DNA of 64,000 nt from an uncultured Oscillospiraceae bacterium (GCA_947588955.1 CANPYX010000005.1:37884-101883), one strand, 5' to 3'; positions 7,994 through 16,822 are shown, numbered from the stretch's first letter. Notes: generated by a model from the letters alone, not told the origin. Numbers and translations are program-made.

Positions 7994-9424
7994 ATGAAAG
8001 ACCGCTATGAAAATCCGCTGTGCAGCCGGTACGCCTCATCCGAGATGCAGTACATCTTCTCGCCGGACTTCAAGTTTTCCACCTGGAGAAGGCTGTGGAT
8101 TGCGCTGGCGGAGAGCGAGATGGAGCTGGGACTGCCCATCACCCGAGAGCAGATCGACGAGATGCGCGCCCACGTTGACGACATCGATTACGACCTCGCC
8201 GACGAGTACGAGCACAAGCTGCGCCACGACGTTATGGCGCACGTACACACCTTCGGGGATGCCTGCCCCAAGGCAAAGCCCATAATACACCTGGGCGCTA
8301 CCAGCTGCTACGTGGGGGACAACACCGACATCATACAGATGCGGGACGGGCTTTTGCAGGTGAAAAAGCTCCTTGTCAACGCCATCGCCGCCCTCGCGGA
8401 TTTCGCGAGGGAAAATAAGGACGTCCCCACCCTTGCCTACACCCACTTCCAGGCCGCCCAGCCCACCACCGTGGGGAAGAGGGCGACGCTGTGGACCCAG
8501 GACCTACTCATGGACCTGGAGAGGCTGGATTTTGAGCTTTCGGATCTGAAGCTTTTGGGGTGCAAGGGCACCACGGGCACAGGCGCCAGCTTCCTGGAGC
8601 TTTTCCACGGGGACACCGAGAAGGTGAGGCTGGTGGAGGAGAAAATAGCGGAGAAGATGGGCTTTTCCCGGTGCATGGCGGTGTCCGGACAGACCTACTC
8701 CCGCAAGGTGGACGCCTTCGTTTTGAATGTGCTTTCGGGCATCGCGGTGAGCTGCGCCAAGATGGCCACGGACATAAGGCTTCTGGCGCACATGAAGGAG
8801 TTTGACGAGCCCTTTGAGACGAACCAGATAGGCTCCTCGGCTATGGCGTACAAGCGCAACCCCATGCGGTGCGAGAGGGTGGTATCCCTGGCGCGGTACA
8901 TCATAAACGATGCCAAAAACGCCAGCGACACCGCCGCGGCGCAATGGCTGGAGAGGACGCTGGACGACTCGGCAAACAGGCGCATATCCATTCCGGAGGC
9001 GTTCTTGGGCGTGGACGCCATTTTGACGCTTATAATAAACGTCATCAAAAACGGCAGGATATATCCCAAGGTCATGGAGAAGCATTTAAATGAGGAGCTG
9101 CCCTTTATGGCCAGCGAGAACATTATGATGGACGCCGTGGAGCGGGGCGGGGACCGCCAGGAGCTCCACGAGAGGATAAGGCAGTATTCCCAGAAGGCCG
9201 CCGCCAGGGTGAAGCTGGAGGGCGGGGACAACAACCTTTTGGACATGCTGCTGGCGGACGAAAAATTCGGGCTGACGGAGGAATCCTTGAAGGAGGTCCT
9301 GGACGTTCGCAAATTCGTAGGCTGCGCGCCGGAGCAGACGGAGGAGTTTTTGAATACCTACGTCGCTCCCGTGCTTCGGGAAAACGCCGGGCTACTGGGC
9401 TTTAAGGCACAGGTAAGGGTATAA
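7994..9424 (+). CDS. purB: Adenylosuccinate lyase
   Basis: Acts twice in purine synthesis, on SAICAR and on adenylosuccinate, releasing fumarate. The 476 residues belong to the long PurB form. The fumarase/aspartase signature SSAMAYKRNPMRCERV lies near residue 280, and the HLGATSCYVGDN and THFQAAQPTTVGKR segments are in place. ATG preceded by AAAGGA. First gene of a close purB-purA-purC-purF set; the other pur genes are not here. Confidence 0.95.
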   Translation: MKDRYENPLCSRYASSEMQYIFSPDFKFSTWRRLWIALAESEMELGLPITREQIDEMRAHVDDIDYDLADEYEHKLRHDVMAHVHTFGDACPKAKPIIHLGATSCYVGDNTDIIQMRDGLLQVKKLLVNAIAALADFARENKDVPTLAYTHFQAAQPTTVGKRATLWTQDLLMDLERLDFELSDLKLLGCKGTTGTGASFLELFHGDTEKVRLVEEKIAEKMGFSRCMAVSGQTYSRKVDAFVLNVLSGIAVSCAKMATDIRLLAHMKEFDEPFETNQIGSSAMAYKRNPMRCERVVSLARYIINDAKNASDTAAAQWLERTLDDSANRRISIPEAFLGVDAILTLIINVIKNGRIYPKVMEKHLNEELPFMASENIMMDAVERGGDRQELHERIRQYSQKAAARVKLEGGDNNLLDMLLADEKFGLTEESLKEVLDVRKFVGCAPEQTEEFLNTYVAPVLRENAGLLGFKAQVRV

Positions 9425-9436
9425 GGAGAGGTCGAA

Positions 9437-10708
9437 ATGCTTACTGCTGTTGTGGGAATAAACTGGGGAGACGAGGGGAAGGGCCGGATGGTGGACCTTC
9501 TCAGCTCCCGCTATGACATCGTTATCCGCTACCAGGGCGGGAACAACGCCGGACACACGGTGATAAACGAGAAGGGCAAGTTCATTTTGAACCTGCTCCC
9601 CTCCGGCATTTTGAGGGACGAGACGGTGAACGTCATGGGTCCCGGAATGGTCATTGACTTAGAGCACCTGACAAATGAGATGGCGAAGCTCCGGGAGAAG
9701 GGCATCGAGATAAGCCCGGAGCACCTGGTCATATCCGACAGGGCCACGGTTTGTATGCCGTACCACAAGATGATGGACATCATCGAGGAGGAGCGGCTGG
9801 GCGGCAAGGCCTACGGCTCCACAAGGCGGGGCATCGCGCCGGTGTACGCCGACAAATACATGAAGAAGACCGTGCGCATGGGCGACCTTTTCCACCCGGA
9901 GTCACTGCGCGCGCATGTGAAGGACCTGTGCGAGTGGAAGAACCTCACCGTTTCCGGCGGGTATAAGCACGAGCCGGTGAGCGCGGAGGAGATGTACGGC
10001 TGGCTTGAAAAGTACGGCTTCCCCCTGAGAGCCTACGTGAAGGACACCACGAGGTACTTGACCGACGCCATAGCCTCAGGCAAGTCCGTGATGTTTGAGG
10101 CGCAGCTTGGGGCGCTGAGGGACATAGACTTCGGCATTTACCCCTACACCTCCAGCTCCAGCACCATCGCCGCCTACGCCCCCATCGGGGCGGGGATACC
10201 GGCAAAGCGCCTGGACAACATTGTGGGGATAATGAAGGCGTACTCCAGCTGCGTGGGCGCGGGCCCCTTCACCTGCGAGATGTTCGGCTCCGAGGCGGAG
10301 GCGCTTCGCGAGGCGGGCGGAGAGTACGGCGCGGCCACGGGCCGGCCCCGGAGGGTGGGCGGCTTCGACGTGGTGGCGTCCCGCTACGGGTGCCTGGTGC
10401 AGGGGGCTACGGAGATAGCGCTGACGAAGCTGGACGTGCTCTCGTACCTTGACAAAATTCCCGTGGTGACGCACTACGACGTGAACGGAAAACAGGTCGA
10501 CTATTTCCCCACCGGCGACGAGCTGGAGGCTGCAAAGCCTGTGGTGGAGTATCTGCCCGGCTGGAAAAAGGACATCTCCGCCTGCCGCTCCTTTGAGGAC
10601 CTGCCCCGCGAGGCGCAGGATTACGTGAGCTTCATCGCCGAGTCCACCGGCACCAACATCAAGTACGTCTCCGTGGGCGCGGGGAGAGACGAGTATTTTG
10701 AGATGTAA
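9437..10708 (+). CDS. purA: Adenylosuccinate synthetase
   Basis: GTP-dependent ligation of aspartate to IMP, the first of the two steps from IMP to AMP; PurB performs the second, so the adjacent genes act in sequence. 423 residues. The N-terminal GDEGKG phosphate loop, NNAGHT, and the GxGAG and RRVGGFD segments are visible. It starts 12 bp after purB with AAGGAGAGG before the ATG. No oddity seen. Confidence 0.96.
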   Translation: MLTAVVGINWGDEGKGRMVDLLSSRYDIVIRYQGGNNAGHTVINEKGKFILNLLPSGILRDETVNVMGPGMVIDLEHLTNEMAKLREKGIEISPEHLVISDRATVCMPYHKMMDIIEEERLGGKAYGSTRRGIAPVYADKYMKKTVRMGDLFHPESLRAHVKDLCEWKNLTVSGGYKHEPVSAEEMYGWLEKYGFPLRAYVKDTTRYLTDAIASGKSVMFEAQLGALRDIDFGIYPYTSSSSTIAAYAPIGAGIPAKRLDNIVGIMKAYSSCVGAGPFTCEMFGSEAEALREAGGEYGAATGRPRRVGGFDVVASRYGCLVQGATEIALTKLDVLSYLDKIPVVTHYDVNGKQVDYFPTGDELEAAKPVVEYLPGWKKDISACRSFEDLPREAQDYVSFIAESTGTNIKYVSVGAGRDEYFEM

Positions 10709-10752
10709 GGCAATTCCCATAAAAAATAAAAAACCCAGGAGGTTTTGTAAAA

Positions 10753-11466
10753 ATGGAAAAGCGTGAACAGCTGTATGAGGGCAAGGCCAAGAAGGTATTT
10801 GCCACGGACGATGCGAACCTTGTCATCGTGAGCTACAAGGACGACGCCACCGCCTTTGACGGGCTCAAGAAGGGCACCATCGCGGGCAAGGGCTCCATCA
10901 ACAACCGCATGACCAACTTCCTCATGAGGAAGCTGGAGGCCGCCGGCGTCCCCACACATCTGGTGGAGGAGCTCTCCGACAGGGAGACGCTGGTGAAGAA
11001 GGTCAGCATAGTGCCGCTGGAGGTCATCATCCGCAACGTGTCCGCCGGGTCCTTCTCAAAGAAGTACGGCGTTCCCGAGGGGATCGTCTTTGACGCGCCC
11101 ACCATCGAGTTTTCCTACAAAAACGACGACCTCCACGACCCGCTTTTGAACGCCTACCACGCCGTGGCGCTGAAGCTGGCGACCTGGGAGGAGATCGAGC
11201 TTATAAAGAAGTACGCCTTCGCCGTCAACGACTTTTTGAAGGCGGAGATGCTCGCCTGCGGGGTGAGGCTTGTGGACTTCAAGCTGGAGTTCGGCAAGAC
11301 CGCCGATGGCGAGATCGTCCTTGCCGACGAGATAAGCCCGGACACCTGCCGTTTCTGGGACGTGAATACAAACGAGAAGCTGGACAAGGACAGGTTCCGC
11401 AGAGATTTGGGAAACGTGGAAGATGCTTATCATGAAATGATGAAGCGCCTGGGGCTGGCGGAGTAA
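10753..11466 (+). CDS. purC: Phosphoribosylaminoimidazole-succinocarboxamide synthase (SAICAR synthetase)
   Basis: ATP-dependent ligation of aspartate to CAIR, whose product PurB then cleaves. 237 residues, the usual length of the stand-alone enzyme. Recognisable segments are YEGKAKKVF near the N-terminus, PLEVIIRNVSAGSF, and DEISPDTCRFWD. AGGAGG precedes the ATG. The 44-bp gap from purA holds no terminator, so co-transcription is likely. Confidence 0.96.
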   Translation: MEKREQLYEGKAKKVFATDDANLVIVSYKDDATAFDGLKKGTIAGKGSINNRMTNFLMRKLEAAGVPTHLVEELSDRETLVKKVSIVPLEVIIRNVSAGSFSKKYGVPEGIVFDAPTIEFSYKNDDLHDPLLNAYHAVALKLATWEEIELIKKYAFAVNDFLKAEMLACGVRLVDFKLEFGKTADGEIVLADEISPDTCRFWDVNTNEKLDKDRFRRDLGNVEDAYHEMMKRLGLAE

Positions 11467-11481
11467 AAGAAGGGATAATTT

Positions 11482-12909
11482 ATGGATAGTTGCGAGACAC
11501 ATATCCATGAGGAGTGCGGCGTATTTGGGATATACGCCGCAAATCCTTTTCATGTGGGGGACACTGTTTACTACGGGCTTTACGCCCTCCAGCACAGGGG
11601 GCAGGAGAGCTGCGGGATAACCGTATCCAACAACGGGCGCTTCACCACCCACAAGGACCTGGGGCTGGTGAGCGAGGTTTTCACGCCCGAAAGGCTCGCC
11701 TCCCTGGGGGAGGGGACCATGGCGGTGGGGCACGTGCGCTACGGCACCACGGGAAACTCCGGGCGCGAGAACGCCCAGCCAATCGTGGTGAGCCACTTTA
11801 CAGGCAATCTGGCGACGGTGCACAACGGGAACCTCACCAACGCGGCGGAGCTGCGGCGGGAGCTGGAGGGGCGGGGGAGCATATTCCACACCACCTCCGA
11901 CACGGAGATAATATCATATGTGCTGACTCAGGAGAGGCTTGAGACGTACACCGCCGAGGACGCGGTGCTGCGGGCGATGAACAGGCTGCGCGGGGCGTAC
12001 TCGCTCATTTTGATGCTTGAGGACAAGCTCATCGCCGTGAAGGATAAAAACGGGTTCAGGCCGCTTTGCTACGGGCGGAACAGGCACGGGGACTATATAA
12101 TCGCCTCCGAGTCCTGCGCCCTCTCCTCGGTGTCCGCGGAGCTCATAAGGGAGCTGGAGCCCGGGGAGGTCGTGGTCTTTGACAGGGACGGGGTGCACAG
12201 CATAAAGGACAACTGCGGCAAGGCGCCGGAGGCAATGTGCATATTTGAGTACATCTACTTCTCCCGACCGGATTCGCTTATATACGGCAACTCCATACAC
12301 CACGCGCGGCTGCGGGCGGGCAGGTTCCTGGCAAAGGACTACCCGGTGGACGCGGACATAGTGATCGGCGTCCCAGACTCCGGCACCGACGGGGCGATAG
12401 GGTATTCGCAGGAGAGCGGGATACCATATGACATCGGGCTCATAAAGAATAAATATATAGGCAGGACCTTCATCTCACCGGGGCAAAAGTCCAGGGAGAC
12501 GGGGGTGCGGATAAAGCTCAACGCCGTCAGGGAGACGGTGGAGGGCAAAAGGGTGGTACTGGTGGACGACTCCATAGTGAGGAGCACCACCATCGCGCGC
12601 ACCGTCGCCATACTCCGGGAGGCGGGGGCGACGCAGGTGCACGTGAGGATAACGGCGCCGCCGTTTTTGAACCCCTGTTACTACGGGGTGGACATCGACT
12701 CAAGGGAGAACCTGATAGCCTGCAAATACTCGGTCCCGGAGATATGCAACCTCATCGGCGCGGACACCCTGGGATACCTGGGGATAGAGCACCTTCCGGA
12801 GCTTCCGGGGGACAGCGGGCGCACCTACTGCACCGCCTGCTTCACCGGGGACTACAAGACTAGGATACCGGAGGAGACGAAGAGGGATATGTTTGAGGAA
12901 TCTGTATAA
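11482..12909 (+). CDS. purF: Amidophosphoribosyltransferase
   Basis: First committed step of purine synthesis: PRPP plus glutamine to phosphoribosylamine. 475 residues of the Bacillus type. An 11-residue propeptide precedes nucleophile Cys12 (CGVFGIYA). The PRPP-binding loop is VVLVDDSIVRSTT. Cys residues in ACKYSVPEIC and YCTACFTGDY suit the [4Fe-4S] cluster known in this type. The TAA stop at 12907-12909 directly abuts a MITE (12909-13173), so the extreme 3' end and 3' UTR may have been reshaped by insertion. Confidence 0.96.
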   Translation: MDSCETHIHEECGVFGIYAANPFHVGDTVYYGLYALQHRGQESCGITVSNNGRFTTHKDLGLVSEVFTPERLASLGEGTMAVGHVRYGTTGNSGRENAQPIVVSHFTGNLATVHNGNLTNAAELRRELEGRGSIFHTTSDTEIISYVLTQERLETYTAEDAVLRAMNRLRGAYSLILMLEDKLIAVKDKNGFRPLCYGRNRHGDYIIASESCALSSVSAELIRELEPGEVVVFDRDGVHSIKDNCGKAPEAMCIFEYIYFSRPDSLIYGNSIHHARLRAGRFLAKDYPVDADIVIGVPDSGTDGAIGYSQESGIPYDIGLIKNKYIGRTFISPGQKSRETGVRIKLNAVRETVEGKRVVLVDDSIVRSTTIARTVAILREAGATQVHVRITAPPFLNPCYYGVDIDSRENLIACKYSVPEICNLIGADTLGYLGIEHLPELPGDSGRTYCTACFTGDYKTRIPEETKRDMFEESV

Positions 12910-13173
12910 TACTAATACCCATTTAAAAGGAGACACCGAGCGGCGAGGATTTTTTGCGTCAGGCAAGGAAGGCGACGCAGGGAATACCCATTGGTATTTC
13001 CAAGGCGGCTGACGCAACCGGGGTCCCCGACGGGCAAAAGCCCGTTGGGGAGAGGAGGAGCGAAGTCCGCGCCTGAGCCTTCGCGCTTGCGCGGAGGCGA
13101 GGTTAAGCGACTTCAGCGACGACGACGTGAAAAAGACCGGCGCGAATGGCTTATTTTAATTGGGTATTAGTAT
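12909..13173. mobile_element. MITE-like element with 20-bp terminal inverted repeats
   Basis: A 265-bp non-coding element. The left end ATACTAATACCCATTTAAAA (12909-12928) is an inverted repeat of the right end (13154-13173) with one mismatch in 20. The ends are consistent with insertion at TA, as for Tc1/mariner or IS630 relatives, but the target is too short to prove it. Inside are an inverted pair GCGTCAGG.../...GCTGACGC (about 12956-13016), a GGGTATT-type palindrome, and the M2 module (13021-13132). No transposase is present in the window. Confidence 0.75.
13021..13132 (+). repeat. M2 module, copy in the MITE
   Basis: About 112 bp shared with 24007-24112. Shared segments in order: GGGGTCCCC, a variable hairpin, GGGGAGAGGAGGAGCGAAG, GCGCCTGAGCC, GCTTGCG, GGCGAGGTTAAGCG, CTTCAGCGACGACGA. 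Here the variable hairpin is ACGGGC-AAAA-GCCCGT. No coding potential is evident. Confidence 0.7.
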
Positions 13174-13208
13174 AAAAGCCGCGCCCCCGGCGTTATGACC
13201 GGGGGCGC
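13174..13208 (-). terminator. Intrinsic terminator of the RNHCP gene
   Basis: A 10-bp stem, GCGCCCCCGG (13181-13190) with CCGGGGGCGC (13199-13208) and an 8-nt loop. On the minus strand it is followed by GGCTTTTAT. It lies just after the stop at 13215. Confidence 0.85.
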
Positions 13209-13214
13209 GCTTAT

Positions 13215-13640
13215 TCAGCTTTGTTCCTTTGCTTCGTCCAGAAGCTCCGTCAGCTCACGTATCCGTTCAATGGGGAACGGGGGAGAGGAGACGGGCTTCA
13301 TGGCAAGACTCATCAGCTTCACCGGGTTGTCATCCGCGGCGATACGGTTGGAGCTGAGGGCTCCGCATACCCGGCACCGGTGGATTAGTGCCCACTCGCC
13401 GCCGCGCCGGACCCAAACGGCGATGGGCTCCATGGTCCCGCCGCATCCAGCTGCACGGTCGCCCGGCTCTGTGTCCAGATGCTTGCTGGAGAGACAGTAG
13501 GGACAGTGGTTACGGTGCTCCGTTCCGGCGCCCTCCGACGTCACAAGACGGCCGCACACCTGACAGGTGAAGCTTTCCTCACATGGGCGGTTTTTGTAGG
13601 TTCCGTTTTCTGACGGGCTGATTTTGCGATCCCTGTTCAC
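13215..13640 (-). CDS. RNHCP domain-containing zinc-ribbon protein
   Basis: 141 residues with the diagnostic RNHCP segment (EHRNHCPYCLSSKHLD, about residues 41-56), a first CxxC (TCQVCG) before it and a CRVCGALSSNRIAADDN segment after it. The Cys/His layout indicates a zinc-binding fold. The family is widespread in Firmicutes and its function is not known to me. GTG start with AGGAGGT upstream. A promoter, a 12-codon reading frame and a hairpin precede it, which suggests leader control. Confidence 0.8.
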   Translation of the reverse strand: MNRDRKISPSENGTYKNRPCEESFTCQVCGRLVTSEGAGTEHRNHCPYCLSSKHLDTEPGDRAAGCGGTMEPIAVWVRRGGEWALIHRCRVCGALSSNRIAADDNPVKLMSLAMKPVSSPPFPIERIRELTELLDEAKEQS

Positions 13641-13703
13641 GGGAAATACCTCCTGAAGTGATTAATTTGTCCTTCGGAGGCTTGTCGGCGGCAAACCTCC
13701 CGG

Positions 13704-13742
13704 TTATGCCGCAGTCACCTTTATACCGATAAGCTTCTTCAT
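13704..13742 (-). CDS. Possible leader peptide (MKKLIGIKVTAA)
   Basis: Twelve codons plus stop with a strong ribosome site (AAGGAGG, 7 nt before the ATG), inside the transcript from the promoter at 13830-13858. A 9-bp hairpin with one mismatch follows before the RNHCP gene. Too small to judge by composition. It could be a regulatory upstream frame or chance. Confidence 0.35.
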   Translation of the reverse strand: MKKLIGIKVTAA

Positions 13743-13829
13743 GTATTTTTCCTCCTTGGTGTGAAAAGTTTAGGAAAGAAAATGACCTTTATTTTAACAA
13801 AACGGACAAGTCAAGCCTTTCCTGAAAGC

Positions 13830-13858
13830 AGTATAACATACTTCCGGTGAGCTTTCAA
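13830..13858 (-). promoter_or_regulatory. Sigma-A promoter of the RNHCP gene
   Basis: On the minus strand: -35 TTGAAA (13853-13858), 17-bp spacer, -10 TATACT (13830-13835). It leaves a 5' leader of about 180 nt before the GTG at 13640. Confidence 0.75.
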
Positions 13859-13912
13859 TAAATTGATTCCGATATTGTGAAAAATAAAGCCGGTTGGGAG
13901 TTGAAAAAGAGG

Positions 13913-13943
13913 GAAAAAATTCGCCGCCATAAATAGGGCGGCG
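13913..13943 (-). terminator. Intrinsic terminator of hicB
   Basis: A 7-bp stem, CGCCGCC (13922-13928) with GGCGGCG (13937-13943). On the minus strand it is followed by AATTTTTTCCC. It lies 20 bp after the hicB stop. Confidence 0.85.
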
Positions 13944-13963
13944 ATAAAATATGGGGAATGGCG

Positions 13964-14296
13964 TCAACCGGCGGCGACGGCTTTGGCGATAGCGTCTTCG
14001 ATGAAAGTGTTCATGGAGAGACTGCGGCTGGCGGCACACTGTGAGGCGCTTTTAAAAAGCTGCGAGGGGAGAGCGACGTTTTGCGTAAAGCGGGGACTGT
14101 CATCCGGCTTTCGCCCGTCACGACCCTCAAGGTAGTCGTCCACGCAGTCGTGGAAATCGCCCAAAAGCTCCTCCAGTGTAGACCCCTCATAGGAGGCACA
14201 GGCGTCGTCCACAAGAAGATGACCGAATAGGACGCCGTCCTCCTTTGAATATTCGATCGTTCCGAAATAACCCTTGTATTCCAGTAGATTTGTCAT
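13964..14296 (-). CDS. hicB: HicB-family protein (type II antitoxin type), orphan
   Basis: 110 residues. The N-terminal HicB fold (YKGYFGTIEYSKEDGVLFGHLL) is a degenerate RNase-H-like domain that in known pairs binds toxin HicA. The C-terminal half (LPSQLFKSASQCAASRSLSMNTFIEDAIAKAV) looks like a ribbon-helix-helix DNA-binding segment. ATG preceded by GGAGGG. No HicA-like gene (about 60-80 codons with a conserved His) is present on either side, and a terminator closes the transcript. It is probably an orphan regulator. Confidence 0.75.
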   Translation of the reverse strand: MTNLLEYKGYFGTIEYSKEDGVLFGHLLVDDACASYEGSTLEELLGDFHDCVDDYLEGRDGRKPDDSPRFTQNVALPSQLFKSASQCAASRSLSMNTFIEDAIAKAVAAG

Positions 14297-14351
14297 ATCA
14301 AACCCTCCTTTTCCGGTTCGGTGAGCAAGATCTACTTCTCTTATCGAACCC

Positions 14352-14380
14352 ATTCTACCATGACCCGACACTTTTTTCAA
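14352..14380 (-). promoter_or_regulatory. Sigma-A promoter of hicB
   Basis: On the minus strand: -35 TTGAAA (14375-14380), 17-bp spacer, -10 TAGAAT (14352-14357). Divergent from the aminotransferase promoter. Confidence 0.75.
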
Positions 14381-14478
14381 CAGGCAGAAATCATTAAAAC
14401 GAGTGACCGCTGCGCTGCGCCCACAGGCGCGTTTTGGCCGCCCTCCTCCCGCCTTTTTAAGAAAATCTCCCTGGCGGG

Positions 14479-14507
14479 TTGAAAATAACTTCCGCTTGTG
14501 TTAAAAT
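14479..14507 (+). promoter_or_regulatory. Sigma-A promoter of the aminotransferase gene
   Basis: TTGAAA (14479-14484), 17-bp spacer, TAAAAT (14502-14507), 34 bp before the GTG start. Confidence 0.75.
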
Positions 14508-14541
14508 ACAGCTAATTATGTGCGTAAGGGGGCGGGTTTCA

Positions 14542-15735
14542 GTGATCTCCGCGAAGATGATGAAGATGACCGAGGGCGGGAGTGCTATTCGGGCGATGTT
14601 TGAGGAAGGGGCGAGAATGGCGGAGAGGTTCGGGCGGGAAAACGTCTACGATTTCTCCCTGGGGAACCCCAACATTCCGGCTCCGGAGAGGGTACGGCGG
14701 GAGATAGTGAGGCTGGCGGAGGAGACGGACCCCATGGAGCTCCACGGGTACATGTCCAACGCCGGATACCCCTTTGTGCGCTCCGCTGTGGCGGAGAGCC
14801 TGAACCGCAGGTTCGGGACGGATTTTTCCGAGGACAACATCATCATGACCGTGGGCGCCGCCGGAGGGCTCAACGTTGTGCTTAAGACGCTTTTGAATCC
14901 CGGCGACGAGGTGCTGGTGTTCGCCCCGTATTTTTTGGAATACGGGAACTATGTGTCGAATTTTGACGGGGTTCTGAAGGCGATACCCGCAAACGCTAAG
15001 GGAGGCTTCCAGCCGGACCCGGAGGCGCTGAGGGAGAACATCACCGAGAGGACCAAGGCGCTTATTTTGAATAACCCCAACAACCCAACGGGGGTCATAT
15101 ACACCGAGGAGACGGTGAGGGCCATCGCGAAGGTCTTGGAGGAAAAGGAGAGGGAGCTGGGAGCGCCCATATATCTGATCTCCGACGAGCCCTACCGGGA
15201 GCTTGCCTACGACGGCAGGACCGTTCCGTATCTTACGAAATATTACAGGGACACCATAGTTGGCTACTCCTGGTCAAAGTCCCTTTCACTGCCGGGGGAG
15301 AGGATAGGGTACATCGTGATACCCTCGGAGTGCGCCGATTCAAGGCTCATATTTGACGCGGCGGTTATCGCCAACAGGATATTGGGATTTGTCAACGCCC
15401 CGTCCTTACAGCAGAGGCTTGTGGCGGAGTGCCTGGAGGAGAGCGCGGATGTGGACGCCTACGACAAAAACCGCAAGGCGCTCTATGAGGGGCTCACCGA
15501 GGCGGGCTTTGAGTGCGTCTACCCGGAGGGGGCCTTCTACATGTGGGTGAAGACGCCGGGGGACGACAGGGAATTTTCCCAAAGGGCGAAGGGGCACAAC
15601 ATTCTGGTGGTGCCGGGGACGAGCTTCGCCTGTCCGGGGTACGTGAGGATAGCCTATTGCGTGAGCTTTGATATGATAAAGCGATCCATGCCGTCCTTCA
15701 GGGCGCTGGCGGAGGAATACGGGATTTCGAAATAA
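14542..15735 (+). CDS. PLP-dependent class I/II aminotransferase
   Basis: Fold-type-I aminotransferase, 397 residues. The GTG start, after AGGGGGCG and downstream of the promoter, gives the family N-terminus (VISAKMMKMTEGGSAIRAMFEEG). The PLP lysine is in SWSKSLSLPGERIGY. NNPNNPTG and the ISDEPYRE aspartate are present. The substrate cannot be read from sequence; aspartate- or aromatic-type amino acids are likely. trpS follows 19 bp downstream on the same strand, probably co-transcribed. Confidence 0.85.
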   Translation: MISAKMMKMTEGGSAIRAMFEEGARMAERFGRENVYDFSLGNPNIPAPERVRREIVRLAEETDPMELHGYMSNAGYPFVRSAVAESLNRRFGTDFSEDNIIMTVGAAGGLNVVLKTLLNPGDEVLVFAPYFLEYGNYVSNFDGVLKAIPANAKGGFQPDPEALRENITERTKALILNNPNNPTGVIYTEETVRAIAKVLEEKERELGAPIYLISDEPYRELAYDGRTVPYLTKYYRDTIVGYSWSKSLSLPGERIGYIVIPSECADSRLIFDAAVIANRILGFVNAPSLQQRLVAECLEESADVDAYDKNRKALYEGLTEAGFECVYPEGAFYMWVKTPGDDREFSQRAKGHNILVVPGTSFACPGYVRIAYCVSFDMIKRSMPSFRALAEEYGISK

Positions 15736-15754
15736 CTTTTGAGAGGAAACGAAC

Positions 15755-16768
15755 ATGGAAAACACTGAAAATACGCCGAAAAAGGTGATGCTGTCGGGCA
15801 TACAGCCCAGCGGGGCGCTGCATTTGGGAAACTACCTGGGTCCCTTGCAGCATTGGCCGCAGATGATAGAGGACTTTGACTGCTACTTTTTCCTTGCGGA
15901 CCTTCACACCATCACCGTGCGGCAGGACCCGGCGGCGCTGCGCAAGCAGACCCTCACGCTTCTTGCCACATATATCGCCTGCGGACTGGACCCGGAAAAG
16001 TGTACGCTGTTTATCCAATCACACGTCCACCAGCACGCGGAACTGGGGTGGATACTCAACTGCTACGCCATGTTCGGGGAGCTGAGCCGTATGACCCAGT
16101 TCAAGGACAAGTCGGCAAAGCACTCCGAGAACGTGAACGGCGGGCTTTTCACCTACCCCTGCCTCATGGCGGCGGACATACTGCTCTACCGTCCGGACTT
16201 TGTGCCGGTGGGGGAGGACCAGCGGCAGCACGTGGAGCTGTGCCGGAACATCGTCCAGAGGTTCAACGGGATATACGGCGAGGTCTTTAAGATGCCGGAG
16301 CCATATATCCAGAAGGTGGGCGCCAGGATAATGTCGCTGAACGCGCCGGAGAGCAAGATGAGCAAGTCCCAGCCGGAGGGCTGTGTGTTTTTGCTGGACA
16401 GGCCGGAGGACATAGCCAGAAAATTCAAGCGTGCGGTGACCGACAGCGACACGGAGAACTGTGTGCGTTTCGACCAGGAGAACAAGCCGGGCGTCTCAAA
16501 CCTCATACAGATATACGCCGCCGCCACGGGCAAGACATATGCCGAGGTTGAGGCGGAGTTTGCCGGGCGCGGCTACGGGGACTTCAAGCCCGCGGTGGGG
16601 GAGGCGGTCATTGAGACGCTCAGACCCATCAGGGAGGAGACGGAGCGGCTTTTGAAGGACAGGGCGTACCTGGAGAACGTATACCGCACCGGAGCGGAGA
16701 AGGCCTCGCGCGCGGCGGAGAGGACGCTTAGAAAGGTATACAGGAAGATAGGCTTTATTGAGAAATGA
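15755..16768 (+). CDS. trpS: Tryptophanyl-tRNA synthetase
   Basis: Class I synthetase that charges tRNA-Trp. 337 residues, the normal bacterial length. The HIGH-type motif is SGALHLGNYLG near residue 20 and the KMSKS motif (SKMSKSQPEG) near residue 200. ATG preceded by GAGAGGA. There is no room for a T-box leader before this gene, so any control must act at the promoter of the upstream aminotransferase. Confidence 0.96.
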   Translation: MENTENTPKKVMLSGIQPSGALHLGNYLGPLQHWPQMIEDFDCYFFLADLHTITVRQDPAALRKQTLTLLATYIACGLDPEKCTLFIQSHVHQHAELGWILNCYAMFGELSRMTQFKDKSAKHSENVNGGLFTYPCLMAADILLYRPDFVPVGEDQRQHVELCRNIVQRFNGIYGEVFKMPEPYIQKVGARIMSLNAPESKMSKSQPEGCVFLLDRPEDIARKFKRAVTDSDTENCVRFDQENKPGVSNLIQIYAAATGKTYAEVEAEFAGRGYGDFKPAVGEAVIETLRPIREETERLLKDRAYLENVYRTGAEKASRAAERTLRKVYRKIGFIEK

Positions 16769-16822
16769 CCGCCCGCGGGAAAGTGAACGGGGAGAGGTCA
16801 TAAAAAGGACAGACAAAAAGGT

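Noticed and set aside
13639..13963. Additional protein gene in the gap between the RNHCP and hicB genes
   Set aside because: An 81-codon minus-strand frame exists at 13794-14039 but it overlaps hicB out of frame, crosses its terminator and has no ribosome site.
14297..14541. HicA toxin gene beside hicB
   Set aside because: Both strands were read; only two divergent promoters and a short hairpin are present.
15736..15754. T-box leader for trpS
   Set aside because: The gap is only 19 bp, so no leader RNA is possible between the two genes.
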